Positions 16,754 to 25,901 of a stretch of DNA of 64,000 bases are shown here, in pieces. The stretch spans positions 1 to 64,000 of the forward strand of contig CAIOIC010000106.1 in NCBI GenBank assembly GCA_903858275.1, given 5' to 3'. Below the pieces are notes generated by a model. The model saw nothing but the letters and a program-made list of their open reading frames with translations, ran no database searches and was not told where the DNA came from. Within the stretch, counting starts at the first letter, position 1; each line of letters opens with the position of its first letter. Source of the DNA: an uncultured Verrucomicrobia subdivision 3 bacterium. Its GTDB lineage: Bacteria > Verrucomicrobiota > Verrucomicrobiia > Limisphaerales > UBA11358. A program made the translations under genes and the position numbers.

Positions 16754-17827
16754 ATGGCTGCAAAACCCACTGATAAATCCTCCGAAAAAGCGGCGGTTGC
16801 CACCGTCGATTCCAAAGCGGCGGCAACGCGCGAACGCGAGCTGGATGCCGCAATTTCATCCATCACCAAAGCCTATGGCGACGGCGCAATCATGCGCCTC
16901 GGCGATGCCCGGGCGCAGAAAAAAATCGAAGTCATCCCGACCGGCGGGCTGGCGATCGACCTCGCGCTTGGCGTCGGCGGTCTGCCACGCGGACGGGTGA
17001 TCGAGATTTACGGCCCGGAATCTTCCGGCAAAACCACGCTGATGCTTCACGTCATCGCCAATGCTCAAAAAGCGGGCGGGCTGGCGGCGTTCATCGACGC
17101 GGAACACGCGCTGGATCCCGGCTACGCCAAGAAATTGGGCGTGAACCTGGACGATTTGCTGGTCTCGCAGCCGGATTCCGGCGAAGAAGCGTTGACCATT
17201 TGCGAAACGCTTGCCCGCTCGAATGCGCTCGATGTGATCGTGATTGATTCCGTCGCCGCACTGGTGCCGAAGGCGGAGCTCGAAGGCGAGATGGGCATGG
17301 CCACGATGGGTATGCAGGCGCGCCTGATGTCGCAAGCCTTGCGCAAGCTCACCGCGATTCTCGCCAAATCCAAGACGACGTGCATATTCACCAATCAGCT
17401 CCGTGAAAAAGTCGGCGTCATGTTCGGCAGCCCCGAAACCACGCCCGGCGGGAAAGCGCTGAAGTTTTACGCCAGCGTGCGCATCGACATCCGCCGTCGC
17501 GACCAGTTGAAGGATGCCGCCGGCAACGTTTACGGCAACCACACGCGCGTCAAGATCGTGAAGAACAAGGTCGCGCCGCCGTTCGCGGAAGCGGAGTTCG
17601 ACATCATCTACAACCACGGCATTGACAAGGAAGGCAGCATTCTCGACGTGGGTATCGAATGCGGAGCGATCGATAAACGGGGCGCCTATCTGCAATTCGA
17701 AGGCGGGCTTATCGGTCAGGGTCGCGAGGCCGCCAAAAAATCGCTGGAGGAAAAACCCGAGCTCGCGAAGAAAATTGTCGAGGCCATCATGGTCAAGCGC
17801 GCGGCGGTGCCGGAGGCAGGGAAATAA
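16754..17827 (+). CDS. recA: Recombinase RecA
   Basis: Strand-exchange protein and co-protease of the SOS response, 357 residues. The Walker A motif GPESSGKTT (about residues 87-95), the [19 protein letters not shown] segment, the L1 loop around [25 protein letters not shown], and L2 [22 protein letters not shown] are complete. The extra N-terminal 30 residues are Ala/Lys-rich, and the C-terminus is shorter and less acidic than in E. coli. No intein. RecX and LexA are not adjacent. Confidence 0.98.
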   Translation: MAAKPTDKSSEKAAVATVDSKAAATRERELDAAISSITKAYGDGAIMRLGDARAQKKIEVIPTGGLAIDLALGVGGLPRGRVIEIYGPESSGKTTLMLHVIANAQKAGGLAAFIDAEHALDPGYAKKLGVNLDDLLVSQPDSGEEALTICETLARSNALDVIVIDSVAALVPKAELEGEMGMATMGMQARLMSQALRKLTAILAKSKTTCIFTNQLREKVGVMFGSPETTPGGKALKFYASVRIDIRRRDQLKDAAGNVYGNHTRVKIVKNKVAPPFAEAEFDIIYNHGIDKEGSILDVGIECGAIDKRGAYLQFEGGLIGQGREAAKKSLEEKPELAKKIVEAIMVKRAAVPEAGK

Positions 17828-17847
17828 CTGTCGAAGATGTCGGTGAA

Positions 17848-19044
17848 TTAATTTGGGATAGTTTCAGCTGCAGGGCCGGCAGCCTGCAGGCACTTTTTGT
17901 GACTAATGGACAAAAACGGGAATTCAATCCAACGATAGGTAGCCGCGCAAAGTAAAGTGGTGGCAATAGCTGTGATGATGAGAATCAACCAATGATCCAA
18001 CTGAGTTAAACTGGTTAATCCATTCACTTTTAAAATATGGATCACCAGACGGAAGACGATGCCATGAAGCAAATATAAGCTGAAACTGATAGCTCCCAAA
18101 CAGCGCATAGCTGGATGAGTCAGGATATTTAAAAATTGATTGCCGGCTGCGGCTACAAATAACAAGGGGAAAACCGCGCCAGCAATAGAGGCCGAATGTC
18201 CTTTAACAAACGAATCACTGCCGAACAATACGCACAATAATATGGTTGCTGACAATGCCAGGCACGCAGCGACCGGGTGGCGGAATTGGGAACGTAATGA
18301 AGGATTTTCCAGCAGCACCGGACAAAGCATGCCTAAAATAAAATACAACCCACCTTGGAGGTTGAGATTATACCAGAGACCGACCCAGACCAGTAGATAC
18401 GCAATGACGGCCAATCCAAAAACTTTCCGCCCAGGCGCAAGCCAAGCGATAAACGGAAGCATCAGATAAAATGCCCATTCATAATGGAGTGTCCAAGTCA
18501 CACCGGCATTATATACAGTAAAGTCCATCTGTCCGACCTTGTGCCAATTCAAGGCCCCCAGCGCGAGCAATCGGAGCAGGGATTTCCAGTTTTCCAGCGC
18601 CAGCCAACCGGTATCGGTCTGGGTAGTCGCCACGAGCAGGATGACCAACAGGCTGAACATATACAGCGGGGCGATGCGAAGCAGCCTTCCCCGCCATAAT
18701 TTCACAATGTTCATTTTCCCATTCGCGACCCGAGCTTTGCCCCAAAAAAGATACCCCGTGAGCATGAAAAAAATAATTACCCCCATTGGTCCAAATAACT
18801 GTAAAATCGGGTTTCGGGCATCGCCCCACTCTCCGGTCGTGAGCCAAGTGTTGGACAGGGCTGCATGATGCGCCATCACCATCAATGCTGCCATGCCGCG
18901 TAAACCATCCAAGGCAAGCTCGCGGCTCCCGGATTCGGTCAACTCCTGCCGATAAAATTTGCTATTACGTACAATTCCTGCCGCCGTGGCAATGACGGCG
19001 CACATCATCAATGCCCCGCCCATAAGAATTACCAGCGAATTCAT
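17848..19044 (-). CDS. Acyltransferase 3 family (OafA/YrhL-like) membrane enzyme
   Basis: A 398-residue polytopic membrane protein with about ten helices. The hallmark LALDGLRGMAALMVMAHH places it in acyltransferase family 3, which O-acetylates surface polysaccharides. Further support is MLTGYLFWGKA and the YAGVTWTLHYEWAFYLMLP-like region (YNAGVTWTLHYEWAFYLMLP). No C-terminal SGNH domain is attached. It is convergent with recA, and the two genes are separated by 20 bases. Confidence 0.88.
   Translation of the reverse strand: MNSLVILMGGALMMCAVIATAAGIVRNSKFYRQELTESGSRELALDGLRGMAALMVMAHHAALSNTWLTTGEWGDARNPILQLFGPMGVIIFFMLTGYLFWGKARVANGKMNIVKLWRGRLLRIAPLYMFSLLVILLVATTQTDTGWLALENWKSLLRLLALGALNWHKVGQMDFTVYNAGVTWTLHYEWAFYLMLPFIAWLAPGRKVFGLAVIAYLLVWVGLWYNLNLQGGLYFILGMLCPVLLENPSLRSQFRHPVAACLALSATILLCVLFGSDSFVKGHSASIAGAVFPLLFVAAAGNQFLNILTHPAMRCLGAISFSLYLLHGIVFRLVIHILKVNGLTSLTQLDHWLILIITAIATTLLCAATYRWIEFPFLSISHKKCLQAAGPAAETIPN
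17868..17898 (+). terminator. Possible recA terminator inside the acyltransferase 3' end
   Basis: CTGCAGG pairs with CCTGCAG across an 8-base loop, followed four bases later by five T. It lies in the last codons of the convergent gene. The offset T-run makes it uncertain. Confidence 0.35.
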
Positions 19045-19183
19045 TTAATTTGTCGCCGAAATTACTGCGAGCTTGCAACTCATCCAAGTAAATACCAACC
19101 GTTACTTGTAAACGCGGCCAAGGTTTCCCGCTTACCAGCTTGCTTTCAGTGCCGCATCAATCCATGATATTCTGGAATAACAA

Positions 19184-19206
19184 CCCCGCGTGTCGGGGCT
19201 TTTTTT
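19184..19206 (+). terminator. Intrinsic-terminator-like hairpin immediately before the start codon at 19209
   Basis: CCCCG-CGTGT-CGGGG followed by CTTTTTTT, ending two bases before the ATG. No plus-strand gene ends upstream (recA stops 1.36 kb away and is separated by an opposite-strand gene). It must therefore end a leader or small RNA from 19045-19183, or attenuate the operon behind it. Confidence 0.6.
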
Positions 19207-19208
19207 AC

Positions 19209-20885
19209 ATGAGCAACATCGCAGACCTAGATCTGAATCTCGAGAACCTGTTCCAACCCTCGTGGGCGCAAGGAAAGGCCGAGTCTAACAAATTTGCAAA
19301 ATTCACCGGCAACGAAGGCGTCAAGCCTGAGCGTTCCTTCAGTGGCAAGCCCGGCGAACGCCGTGGCCCGCGCCGCGAAGGCGGCGGCGGTGAACGCCGG
19401 GGCGGTCCGCCGCGCGGGGGCTCCAAATTTGGCGACCGCCAGAGCGGTTTCCGGGGCGGCGACCGGCGTGATGAACGCCGCGAGCGCCCCGAGCCGCCGG
19501 CGCCGTTGCCAGAGTTGAGCGTCGCGTTCGTCCCCGAGGAGCGCGGTGTCGAGCAGCTTTCGCGGCAGATCAAGATGACCGGTCGCGCGTATCCGCTGTT
19601 CCAGATCGCCCAGTTGATTTTGGCGAAGGCCGAACGTTATTCCGTCCACCTCACGGCCAAGAAAAAGGCCGACGGCACGCTGGAAAAACTCTTCATCTGC
19701 GCGCTTGACGATTCGCCGTGGACGAGCGAGGACGAAGCGGTCGCGCACATCATCAAGAATCATTTTGCCACGTTTTATCAAGCGGAACGCACGGCCACAG
19801 AGCCGCCCAAGGGCGTTTACACCTTCGTCGCGCAATGCGGTTTGAGCGGAGAGATTCTTGGCCCGCCGAATCATCACGATTACCAGAACCAGTTGCGCAA
19901 GCTGCATGCGGAAAAGTTTTCACGGATGCCGTTTGATATGTTCAAGGCGCGCGTCAAGATTGTGAAGGACGAAGTCGTCGTGAAGAAATGGGTCGAAGAG
20001 CAGAGCTTCAAGACGGAATACAACTGCCTCAACGTGGCCGAACCGCTCAAGCTGGCGACGCTCGAGGAAGTGGAGAAACATTTCCGCGCCACGCACAAGG
20101 ATTCCATCATCAAGCCGGTGGAAACGCTCACGGTGGCCGGTTTGCCGAGCCGCAGTCTGCGCTGCGCCGGTTTGCAGCGGCTCATCCGTCAGGAATGGGA
20201 ACACCAGAAGTTTTTCCCGCTGCCCATCGCGACGAAATTGAGCCAGCAGTTCGCGCAATTTGGCCTGCAGTTTTTCAAGGTTAACAAGACGGTCACGCAC
20301 GTCAGCGTCGCCCGCCCGACCTTCCTCGACCTCGAAACTACGCCGGTTTCGGAAAACATCAAGCGCATCATCGATTTCATCAACGGCAACGCGAAATGCA
20401 CGCGCAAGAAATTGATTGAGGCGCTTGCGCCGACGCCCAAGGTGGTGAAGGCTTCCATCGCGGAAATTCCCGTTGCGCCCGCGCCGGTTGCGGAGGGTGA
20501 AGGTGCTTCCGCACCGGAGCAACCGGCGAAACCCATCGAACCTGCCGCGCCCGAAGCCACGCCGGAGCAGACGGCAATCATCGTGGATCTGCATTGGCTG
20601 ATTCATCAAGGCGCCGTGTTGGAATTCGCCGATGGCCGCATGGAAACGGCCAAGAAGCCCGCGCCCAAGCCGGTGAAGCAGGAAAAGAAAGCACCGATGG
20701 CCAAACCGGCGGTCGAAGGCGAAGCGGTTGGATCTACCGAGGCCGCTCCGCAGGCTGAAGCTGTTGCAGAAGCCGTTGCCGCCTCGGTCGCAGAGATTTC
20801 TGTCCCCATTGAAGCTCCGGCCGCGATTGTCGAAACTCCGGTAAAGCTGGAAACTCCGCCCAAGACGGAAGAAAGCGTCGCATGA
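19209..20885 (+). CDS. RGG-rich protein of unknown function coupled to a DEAD-box helicase
   Basis: A 558-residue cytoplasmic protein that I cannot place in a named family. Residues about 35-105 are a disordered Arg/Gly/Pro-rich block like eukaryotic RGG boxes, typical of RNA-binding proteins. A folded core (about 110-430) contains FVPEERGVEQLSRQIKMTGR, KLFICALDDSPWTSEDEAV and CGLSGEILGPPNHHDYQ. The tail is Ala/Pro/Glu-rich. It overlaps the RhlE-type helicase gene by four bases (ATGA), so the two products are probably made together and act on RNA. The ATG at 19209 is directly preceded by a terminator-like T-run, with no Shine-Dalgarno. An in-frame ATG at 19164 would place the hairpin inside the gene. 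Confidence 0.8.
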   Translation: MSNIADLDLNLENLFQPSWAQGKAESNKFAKFTGNEGVKPERSFSGKPGERRGPRREGGGGERRGGPPRGGSKFGDRQSGFRGGDRRDERRERPEPPAPLPELSVAFVPEERGVEQLSRQIKMTGRAYPLFQIAQLILAKAERYSVHLTAKKKADGTLEKLFICALDDSPWTSEDEAVAHIIKNHFATFYQAERTATEPPKGVYTFVAQCGLSGEILGPPNHHDYQNQLRKLHAEKFSRMPFDMFKARVKIVKDEVVVKKWVEEQSFKTEYNCLNVAEPLKLATLEEVEKHFRATHKDSIIKPVETLTVAGLPSRSLRCAGLQRLIRQEWEHQKFFPLPIATKLSQQFAQFGLQFFKVNKTVTHVSVARPTFLDLETTPVSENIKRIIDFINGNAKCTRKKLIEALAPTPKVVKASIAEIPVAPAPVAEGEGASAPEQPAKPIEPAAPEATPEQTAIIVDLHWLIHQGAVLEFADGRMETAKKPAPKPVKQEKKAPMAKPAVEGEAVGSTEAAPQAEAVAEAVAASVAEISVPIEAPAAIVETPVKLETPPKTEESVA

Positions 20886-22120
20886 AATTCGCCGCGCTGG
20901 GATTGAGTGAAAAAGTGCTCGAAGGCGTTCGCGCCGTCGGCTACACGGAACCTACGCCGATTCAGTTGCGCGCCATTCCGCTGGTGTTGTCCGGCAAGGA
21001 TGTCATCGGCAGTGCGCAGACGGGCACGGGCAAGACCGCGGCGTTCGCGCTGCCCATCCTGTCCAAGCTCGCCGATCACCAGCCCGGCGGCCCGCGGGTG
21101 TTGATTCTTGAGCCAACCCGCGAACTGGCCGCGCAAGTCGAGACCGCCTTCCGCGATTACGCGCGGTTCATGGATTTGAAAATCACCGTCGTATTCGGCG
21201 GCGTGGGCTACGGCAAGCAGAACGATGAATTAAAAGCGGGCTGCGATATCATCGTCGCCACGCCCGGACGCCTGCTCGATCACCTCGAACAGGGCACGGT
21301 CAAGCTCGACAAGGTGGAATTTCTCGTCCTCGATGAAGCCGACCGCATGCTCGACATGGGCTTTTTGCCCGATGTGCGCCGGCTGGTGGAGCAATGCCCT
21401 CGCCAGCGCCACTCGGCGCTGTTTTCCGCCACCGTGCCGCCGCAGATTGAGACGCTCATCCAATGGGCCATGCACAGCCCGGAAACGATTGAAATCGGCG
21501 CCCGCCGCACGCCCGCCGAGACGGTGAAGCACGTCATCTACCCCGTTTCCGACACGCAGAAGACCGACCTGCTGCTCGAACTGCTCAAGCGCGTAAACTA
21601 CGATTCTGTCATCGTTTTCTGCCGCACCAAGCATGGCGCGGACCGCTGCGCATCCCTGCTCAAGCGGGAGAATCACGCCGTGGCCGTGCTGCATTCCAAC
21701 CGCACCCAGAAGGAGCGCGAACAGGCGCTGCAAGGTTTCCGCGACGGTAAATTTGAAGTCCTCGTCGCCACGGACATCGCGGCGCGCGGGCTGGACATCG
21801 CGGATGTCAGCCATGTCGTGAACTACGATGTGCCGCAGCATCCCGAGGATTACATCCACCGCATCGGCCGCACCGGTCGCGCCGAGAACACCGGCGACGC
21901 GTTCACCATCATGGTGGCCGAGGATGCGCCGCACGTTTTTGCCATCGAGCGCTTCATCAGCCAGAAAATTCCGCGCGTGAAGCTGGAGAATTTCGACTAC
22001 CGCTATACCGCGTTGTTTGAGGAGCCCAAGGCCGGTGCTGCCGCCGGTTTCCCCGGCAAAGTGCGCGGCGGCCGCGTCCACGGCGGCTACCACTTCGCGC
22101 CCGGCGGCCGGAGACGGTGA
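20882..22120 (+). CDS. DEAD-box RNA helicase, RhlE-like
   Basis: A 412-residue ATP-dependent RNA helicase. Motifs in order: Q-motif (YTEPTPIQLRAIPL), I (AQTGTGKTAAF), Ia (LEPTRELAAQ), II (LDEADRMLDMGF), III (SAT), and VI (HRIGRTGRAE). A short basic Gly/Arg-rich C-terminal tail (GKVRGGRVHGGYHF) follows. RhlE-type enzymes act in ribosome assembly, RNA decay and cold adaptation. It is coupled to the RGG-rich gene upstream, and the pair may be controlled by the hairpin at 19184. Confidence 0.95.
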   Translation: MKFAALGLSEKVLEGVRAVGYTEPTPIQLRAIPLVLSGKDVIGSAQTGTGKTAAFALPILSKLADHQPGGPRVLILEPTRELAAQVETAFRDYARFMDLKITVVFGGVGYGKQNDELKAGCDIIVATPGRLLDHLEQGTVKLDKVEFLVLDEADRMLDMGFLPDVRRLVEQCPRQRHSALFSATVPPQIETLIQWAMHSPETIEIGARRTPAETVKHVIYPVSDTQKTDLLLELLKRVNYDSVIVFCRTKHGADRCASLLKRENHAVAVLHSNRTQKEREQALQGFRDGKFEVLVATDIAARGLDIADVSHVVNYDVPQHPEDYIHRIGRTGRAENTGDAFTIMVAEDAPHVFAIERFISQKIPRVKLENFDYRYTALFEEPKAGAAAGFPGKVRGGRVHGGYHFAPGGRRR

Positions 22121-22236
22121 TTTTTCATTGCCGCCGTAGCTTCTGGTGAGCCAGGCTTCCGCTTTAATATGGGCGTGAAAACCAGATGATACCGTCAACG
22201 TATTCTAAAGAGTATAAATCGGATTCTTTACCCGAT

Positions 22237-23661
22237 ATGACAAAGGTTTTGCTGCTGGCATGGCTCTCTGTTCCATTGCTGCTGACCGCTACCTTTGTAT
22301 CGCCAGCCAACGCTGCCGCTGCCCCACGCCCCAATGTCCTGTTCATCGTCGTCGATGATTTGCGGCCCGAACTTGGCTGTTATGGCAATGCGCTGATTCA
22401 GACGCCGAATCTGGACCGCCTCGCTGCCGACGGCATGCGGTTCGAGCATTGTTACGCGCAAGTTCCCGTTTGCGGCGCATCGCGGGGTAGCGTGCTGACG
22501 GGCTTGCCGCCGACGCGTAGCCGGTTCATGGACGCCGTGGTGAACGTGGACAAGGAAGCGCCGGACGTGGTGACGTTGCCGCAACATTTCAAGAATCAGG
22601 GCTACACGACCGTCGGCATCGGCAAGATTTTTCACCTCGTGGCGGACAGCCCGCAAAGCTGGAGCGAACCGGCGTGGCGCCCCAATTCGTTGCCTAAGGA
22701 CGACTGGCGGAATTACCTGAATCCCTCCAACGTCGCGCTGGCGCAGAAAAACAACCTCAATGGCCCAGCCTTCGAGCGTGCGGACGTGCCGGACAACGCC
22801 TATTACGACGGCTGGTTTGCCGACCGCGCCATCGCGAAATTGAAAACGCTCAAGGCGGAACAAAAGCCGTTTTTTCTGGCGCTCGGTTTTCTCAAGCCAC
22901 ATCTGCCGTTCAATGCGCCCGCCAAATATTGGGATTTGTATCCAACCAATAAAATTCCGCTGGCGATAAATCCGTTTCACGCGCCCGGTGTTCCCGCCGC
23001 CGCTTTTCATCAATGGGAAGAGTTGCGCGCTTACCTTGGCATTCCCCAAAAAGGCCCGCTCTCCGAGGAAACGGCGCGCAACTTGGTGCACGGCTACTAT
23101 GCCGCCGCCAGCTATACCGACGCGCTAGTGGGCAAGGTTCTGGCGGAACTCGACCGGCTGGGTTTGCGGCAGAGCACCATCGTGGTGTTGTGGGGCGACA
23201 ACGGTTTTCTACTGGGCGAACACGGGATGTGGACGAAGCATTGCAATTTTGAAGAAGCTCTGCGCGTGCCGCTCCTGATCAGCGCTCCTGGATTGCCGGT
23301 TGGAAAGAAAAGCGATTCGCTGGTGCAATTGCTTGATCTATACCCGACCCTGTGCGAACTCTGCCGCCTCCCGCCGCCCGCGCCGTTTGCTGGCGTGAGT
23401 CTTGTCCCAGTGCTTAAGCAGGCTTCGGAAAAGCTGCATCCGGTAATTTTCAGCCGCTATCACGACGGTGATTCTGTTCGCACGGAGCGTTTCCGCTATA
23501 CGGAATGGGTCGGCAAAGACGGCCGTGTCGTTACTCGGATGCTCTACGATCACCAACACGATTCCGCCGAAAATCAAAACCTCGCCGACCAGCCGGAATC
23601 TGCCGCGACCGTGTCCGAGCTTTCTGCTTTGTTGAAGAGCTATCGGGAATCATTGCGTTAA
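22237..23661 (+). CDS. Secreted sulfatase, iduronate-2-sulfatase-like
   Basis: A 474-residue type I sulfatase that would remove sulfate from sulfated polysaccharides. A signal peptide covers residues 1-28. Metal ligands start at VVDDLRPELGCYGN (D40, D41). The formylglycine motif is CGASRGSVLTG with C79 as the residue to be oxidised (C-x-A/P-S-R type). Downstream, LWGDNGFLLGEHGMWTKH supplies the second metal and substrate lysine region. The modifying enzyme is not encoded here. The chosen ATG begins the signal peptide; an earlier in-frame ATG at 22186 would add 17 residues. Confidence 0.9.
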   Translation: MTKVLLLAWLSVPLLLTATFVSPANAAAAPRPNVLFIVVDDLRPELGCYGNALIQTPNLDRLAADGMRFEHCYAQVPVCGASRGSVLTGLPPTRSRFMDAVVNVDKEAPDVVTLPQHFKNQGYTTVGIGKIFHLVADSPQSWSEPAWRPNSLPKDDWRNYLNPSNVALAQKNNLNGPAFERADVPDNAYYDGWFADRAIAKLKTLKAEQKPFFLALGFLKPHLPFNAPAKYWDLYPTNKIPLAINPFHAPGVPAAAFHQWEELRAYLGIPQKGPLSEETARNLVHGYYAAASYTDALVGKVLAELDRLGLRQSTIVVLWGDNGFLLGEHGMWTKHCNFEEALRVPLLISAPGLPVGKKSDSLVQLLDLYPTLCELCRLPPPAPFAGVSLVPVLKQASEKLHPVIFSRYHDGDSVRTERFRYTEWVGKDGRVVTRMLYDHQHDSAENQNLADQPESAATVSELSALLKSYRESLR

Positions 23662-23796
23662 AATCAAAACCGCCCGTGAATTAGGTGTCGGCTGATGAGA
23701 AAACTAAATCCACTGCTTCGCGCCCGGCCGCCGGAGAAGGTAAGCCCACCAAAACCTTTGTTGGCATCTGCCGGTCATTTCTGCTAAAAGCGCAGT

Positions 23797-24612
23797 GTGT
23801 ATTTGCAGTTTTACGGACTGAAGCTGTCGCCGTTCGACATCACGCCGAACCCGCGCTTCCTTTTTCACAGTACCAAGCATCGCGAGGCGTTCAACCACCT
23901 GTTCTACGGCATCCGCGAGCGCAAGGGCTTTGTGCAGCTCACTGGTGAGGTGGGCGCGGGCAAGACCACGCTGTGCCGGGCGTTGCTGGAGCAGCTGGAT
24001 GGAAATTTTTCTACGGCGCTAATTTTGAATCCGGTCATGAGCGGCGATGAATTGATGAAGGCCATCGCCACGGAGTTCGGTCTGGACGTGAAAGGCAAGG
24101 ACCGGCTGGAGACAATGGCGGCCATCAGCGATTTTTTGCTGCAGCAGACTTTGGCGGGCAGGGAATCGGTCTTGATCGTGGACGAGGCGCAGGAGTTGAC
24201 GGAGGAATTGCTGGAACAGGTCCGGCTAATCTCGAACTTTGAGACAGATGACCGCAAGCTGCTGCAGATTGTCCTCATGGGCCAGCCGGAGTTGCGCACC
24301 CGGCTGAACAGTCACAAGCTCCGGCAATTGCGCCAGCGCATCACGGTGCGGTATCATTTGAATCCGTTGACGCGGACGGAAGTCGGGCAGTATATTCATC
24401 ATCGGTTGGCACTGGCTGGGTCGGGCGGGGTTCCGACCTTCACGGTGCCGGCGGTCTGGCGGGTGTTCGGTTACAGCCAGGGCATTCCGCGGCTCGTCAA
24501 TGCGGTGTGCGACAAAGCGTTGCTGGCTGGTTTTGTAGAACGCAGTTACCGGATTAATTACCGGATGGTGGGACGCGCCATCCGTGAACTGGAAGGAGAC
24601 ATCCACGTATGA
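23797..24612 (+). CDS. ExeA/GspA-like secretion ATPase (exosortase-locus type)
   Basis: A 271-residue AAA+ ATPase. MYLQFYGLKLSPFDITPNPR is the conserved ExeA-family opening, Walker A is GEVGAGKTT (residues 50-58), Walker B VLIVDEAQEL (about 125-134), and a sensor region follows (GQPELRTRL). It lacks the C-terminal transmembrane/peptidoglycan-binding part of full ExeA. Family members partner with GspB in type II secretion assembly or occur in PEP-CTERM/exosortase loci. It overlaps the GspB-like gene by four bases. Start codon is GTG. Confidence 0.85.
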   Translation: MYLQFYGLKLSPFDITPNPRFLFHSTKHREAFNHLFYGIRERKGFVQLTGEVGAGKTTLCRALLEQLDGNFSTALILNPVMSGDELMKAIATEFGLDVKGKDRLETMAAISDFLLQQTLAGRESVLIVDEAQELTEELLEQVRLISNFETDDRKLLQIVLMGQPELRTRLNSHKLRQLRQRITVRYHLNPLTRTEVGQYIHHRLALAGSGGVPTFTVPAVWRVFGYSQGIPRLVNAVCDKALLAGFVERSYRINYRMVGRAIRELEGDIHV

Positions 24613-25103
24613 GCCTAATCAACGACGCATTGAAGCAGGCGCGCCAGGCGCCGCCGCGCAACACGCCCAACGTGCTGCCGCTCCGTCCGGTTGCCCATCA
24701 GGAGCCCGGAGTGGTGGCGGTTTGGTTGCTGCCTGTCACCATTCTCATTCTGGTCATCGCGGCGATTTTCTTCGGGGGCTGGATGATGGCGCATCGGAAT
24801 GTCCGCGAAATTGTCACCACCCCGGAGCCAGCCCCGACGCCCGACATGGTGGAAGTAGCCGCACCGGCGGAGCCAGTTAAACCAGTTGTTCCCGAGGTTC
24901 CGGTTTCTACCACTCCGGAGAATGCGCCGGTGTTGCAGGGAATTTTCTACTCGCCCACCGCGCCCAGCGCCATCGTGGACGGCAAAACGGTCCGGCCGGG
25001 CGACCGGATCGGCCAGTATTATCGCGTCAAGGAAATTACCCAATTCGCGGTAACGCTCATCGGCCCGGACAATAAACCCTTCAAGATTGGCTTGGATCAC
25101 TGA
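24609..25103 (+). CDS. GspB-like membrane protein
   Basis: A 164-residue bitopic protein. MSLINDALKQARQ is the GspB/ExeB cytoplasmic start, followed by one membrane helix (about residues 36-60), a Pro-rich periplasmic linker and a C-terminal small domain (VLQGIFYSPTAPSAIVDG, then VRPGDRIGQYYRVKEI) typical of the type II secretion GspB C-terminus. With the upstream ATPase it forms an ExeA-ExeB-like pair, which helps position the secretin in the cell wall. No secretin or other Gsp gene is in the window. Confidence 0.82.
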   Translation: MSLINDALKQARQAPPRNTPNVLPLRPVAHQEPGVVAVWLLPVTILILVIAAIFFGGWMMAHRNVREIVTTPEPAPTPDMVEVAAPAEPVKPVVPEVPVSTTPENAPVLQGIFYSPTAPSAIVDGKTVRPGDRIGQYYRVKEITQFAVTLIGPDNKPFKIGLDH

Positions 25104-25113
25104 CGCGCTGGCT

Positions 25114-25812
25114 GTGCGAAATTTTTTCTCCGCATCTCCTGCTGTGGCGCGTGTCGCGCCATTCGCAATTTTTCTCTTGCTCACGGCGGCGCAGGGACAT
25201 TTTGGCGCGGCTTCGGCTTATTGGTTCTACCTCGCTAAAACAATTGTCGGCGTGTGGCTGATTTTTGCCGTGCGTCCGCTGATTACTGAGATGCGCTGGG
25301 CGTTCAGTTGGGAGGCGGTCGTGATTGGAGTCGCGGTGTTTGCGGCGTGGGTTGGCATCAGCGGCGATTGGGTGATGCAAAATTCACTCTGGGTGAAACT
25401 CGGCCTCGCTCACGCACCCAAAGTGGCGCCGGCGGTGTGGAATCCCCAGGAACAATTCGGTGCTGGTTCGGCGCTGGCGTGGCTGTTTGTCGGCGCGAGG
25501 ATTCTCGGCTCCACCTTTGTGGTGCCGCCGCTGGAGGAGGTTTTCTACCGTTCGTTTTTGTATCGCTACATCGCTCAGAAAGATTTCTTATCCGTGCCGC
25601 TGAACCGTTTCCTGCCCGTGACGTTTCTGGTGACGGCGGGGATGTTCGGTTTTGCGCACAACGAATGGCTGGCGGGAATTCTCTGCGGCGCGGCCTATCA
25701 ATGGCTGGTGCTGCGGAAAAACCGGCTGGGCGACGCGATGACGGCACACGCCATCACGAATTTTCTGCTGGGAATCTGGATCGTCTGGCGCGGCGCGTGG
25801 CAGTTTTGGTAG
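25114..25812 (+). CDS. CAAX-type intramembrane protease, exosortase-associated
   Basis: A 232-residue membrane protease of the CPBP/ABI family. Motif 1 is EEVFYRSF (E141, E142, R146), motif 2 FAHNEW (H182), and motif 3 HAITN (H212, N216). The sequence context resembles the CAAX prenyl protease-related group seen with PEP-CTERM/exosortase systems. It follows the ExeA-GspB pair with a 10-base gap if the GTG at 25114 is used; a TTG at 25087 would overlap gspB. No exosortase gene or PEP-CTERM substrate is visible here. Confidence 0.83.
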   Translation: MRNFFSASPAVARVAPFAIFLLLTAAQGHFGAASAYWFYLAKTIVGVWLIFAVRPLITEMRWAFSWEAVVIGVAVFAAWVGISGDWVMQNSLWVKLGLAHAPKVAPAVWNPQEQFGAGSALAWLFVGARILGSTFVVPPLEEVFYRSFLYRYIAQKDFLSVPLNRFLPVTFLVTAGMFGFAHNEWLAGILCGAAYQWLVLRKNRLGDAMTAHAITNFLLGIWIVWRGAWQFW

Positions 25813-25896
25813 GGCGGAAAGTCCTCTGCCCGCCACTGTTATCAACCTGCGCTTTGTGCTTCACCACGCTGCCGCGCACGGAGTAACGCGCCCTAC
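25809..25896 (+). repeat. Repeat-like element with 8-bp terminal inverted repeats
   Basis: GTAGGGCG (25809-25816) and CGCCCTAC (25889-25896) bound 88 bases. The left end contains the stop codon of the CAAX protease gene. Size and ends suggest a small dispersed element, but only one copy is in this window. Confidence 0.4.
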
Positions 25897-25901
25897 CTGC
25901 C

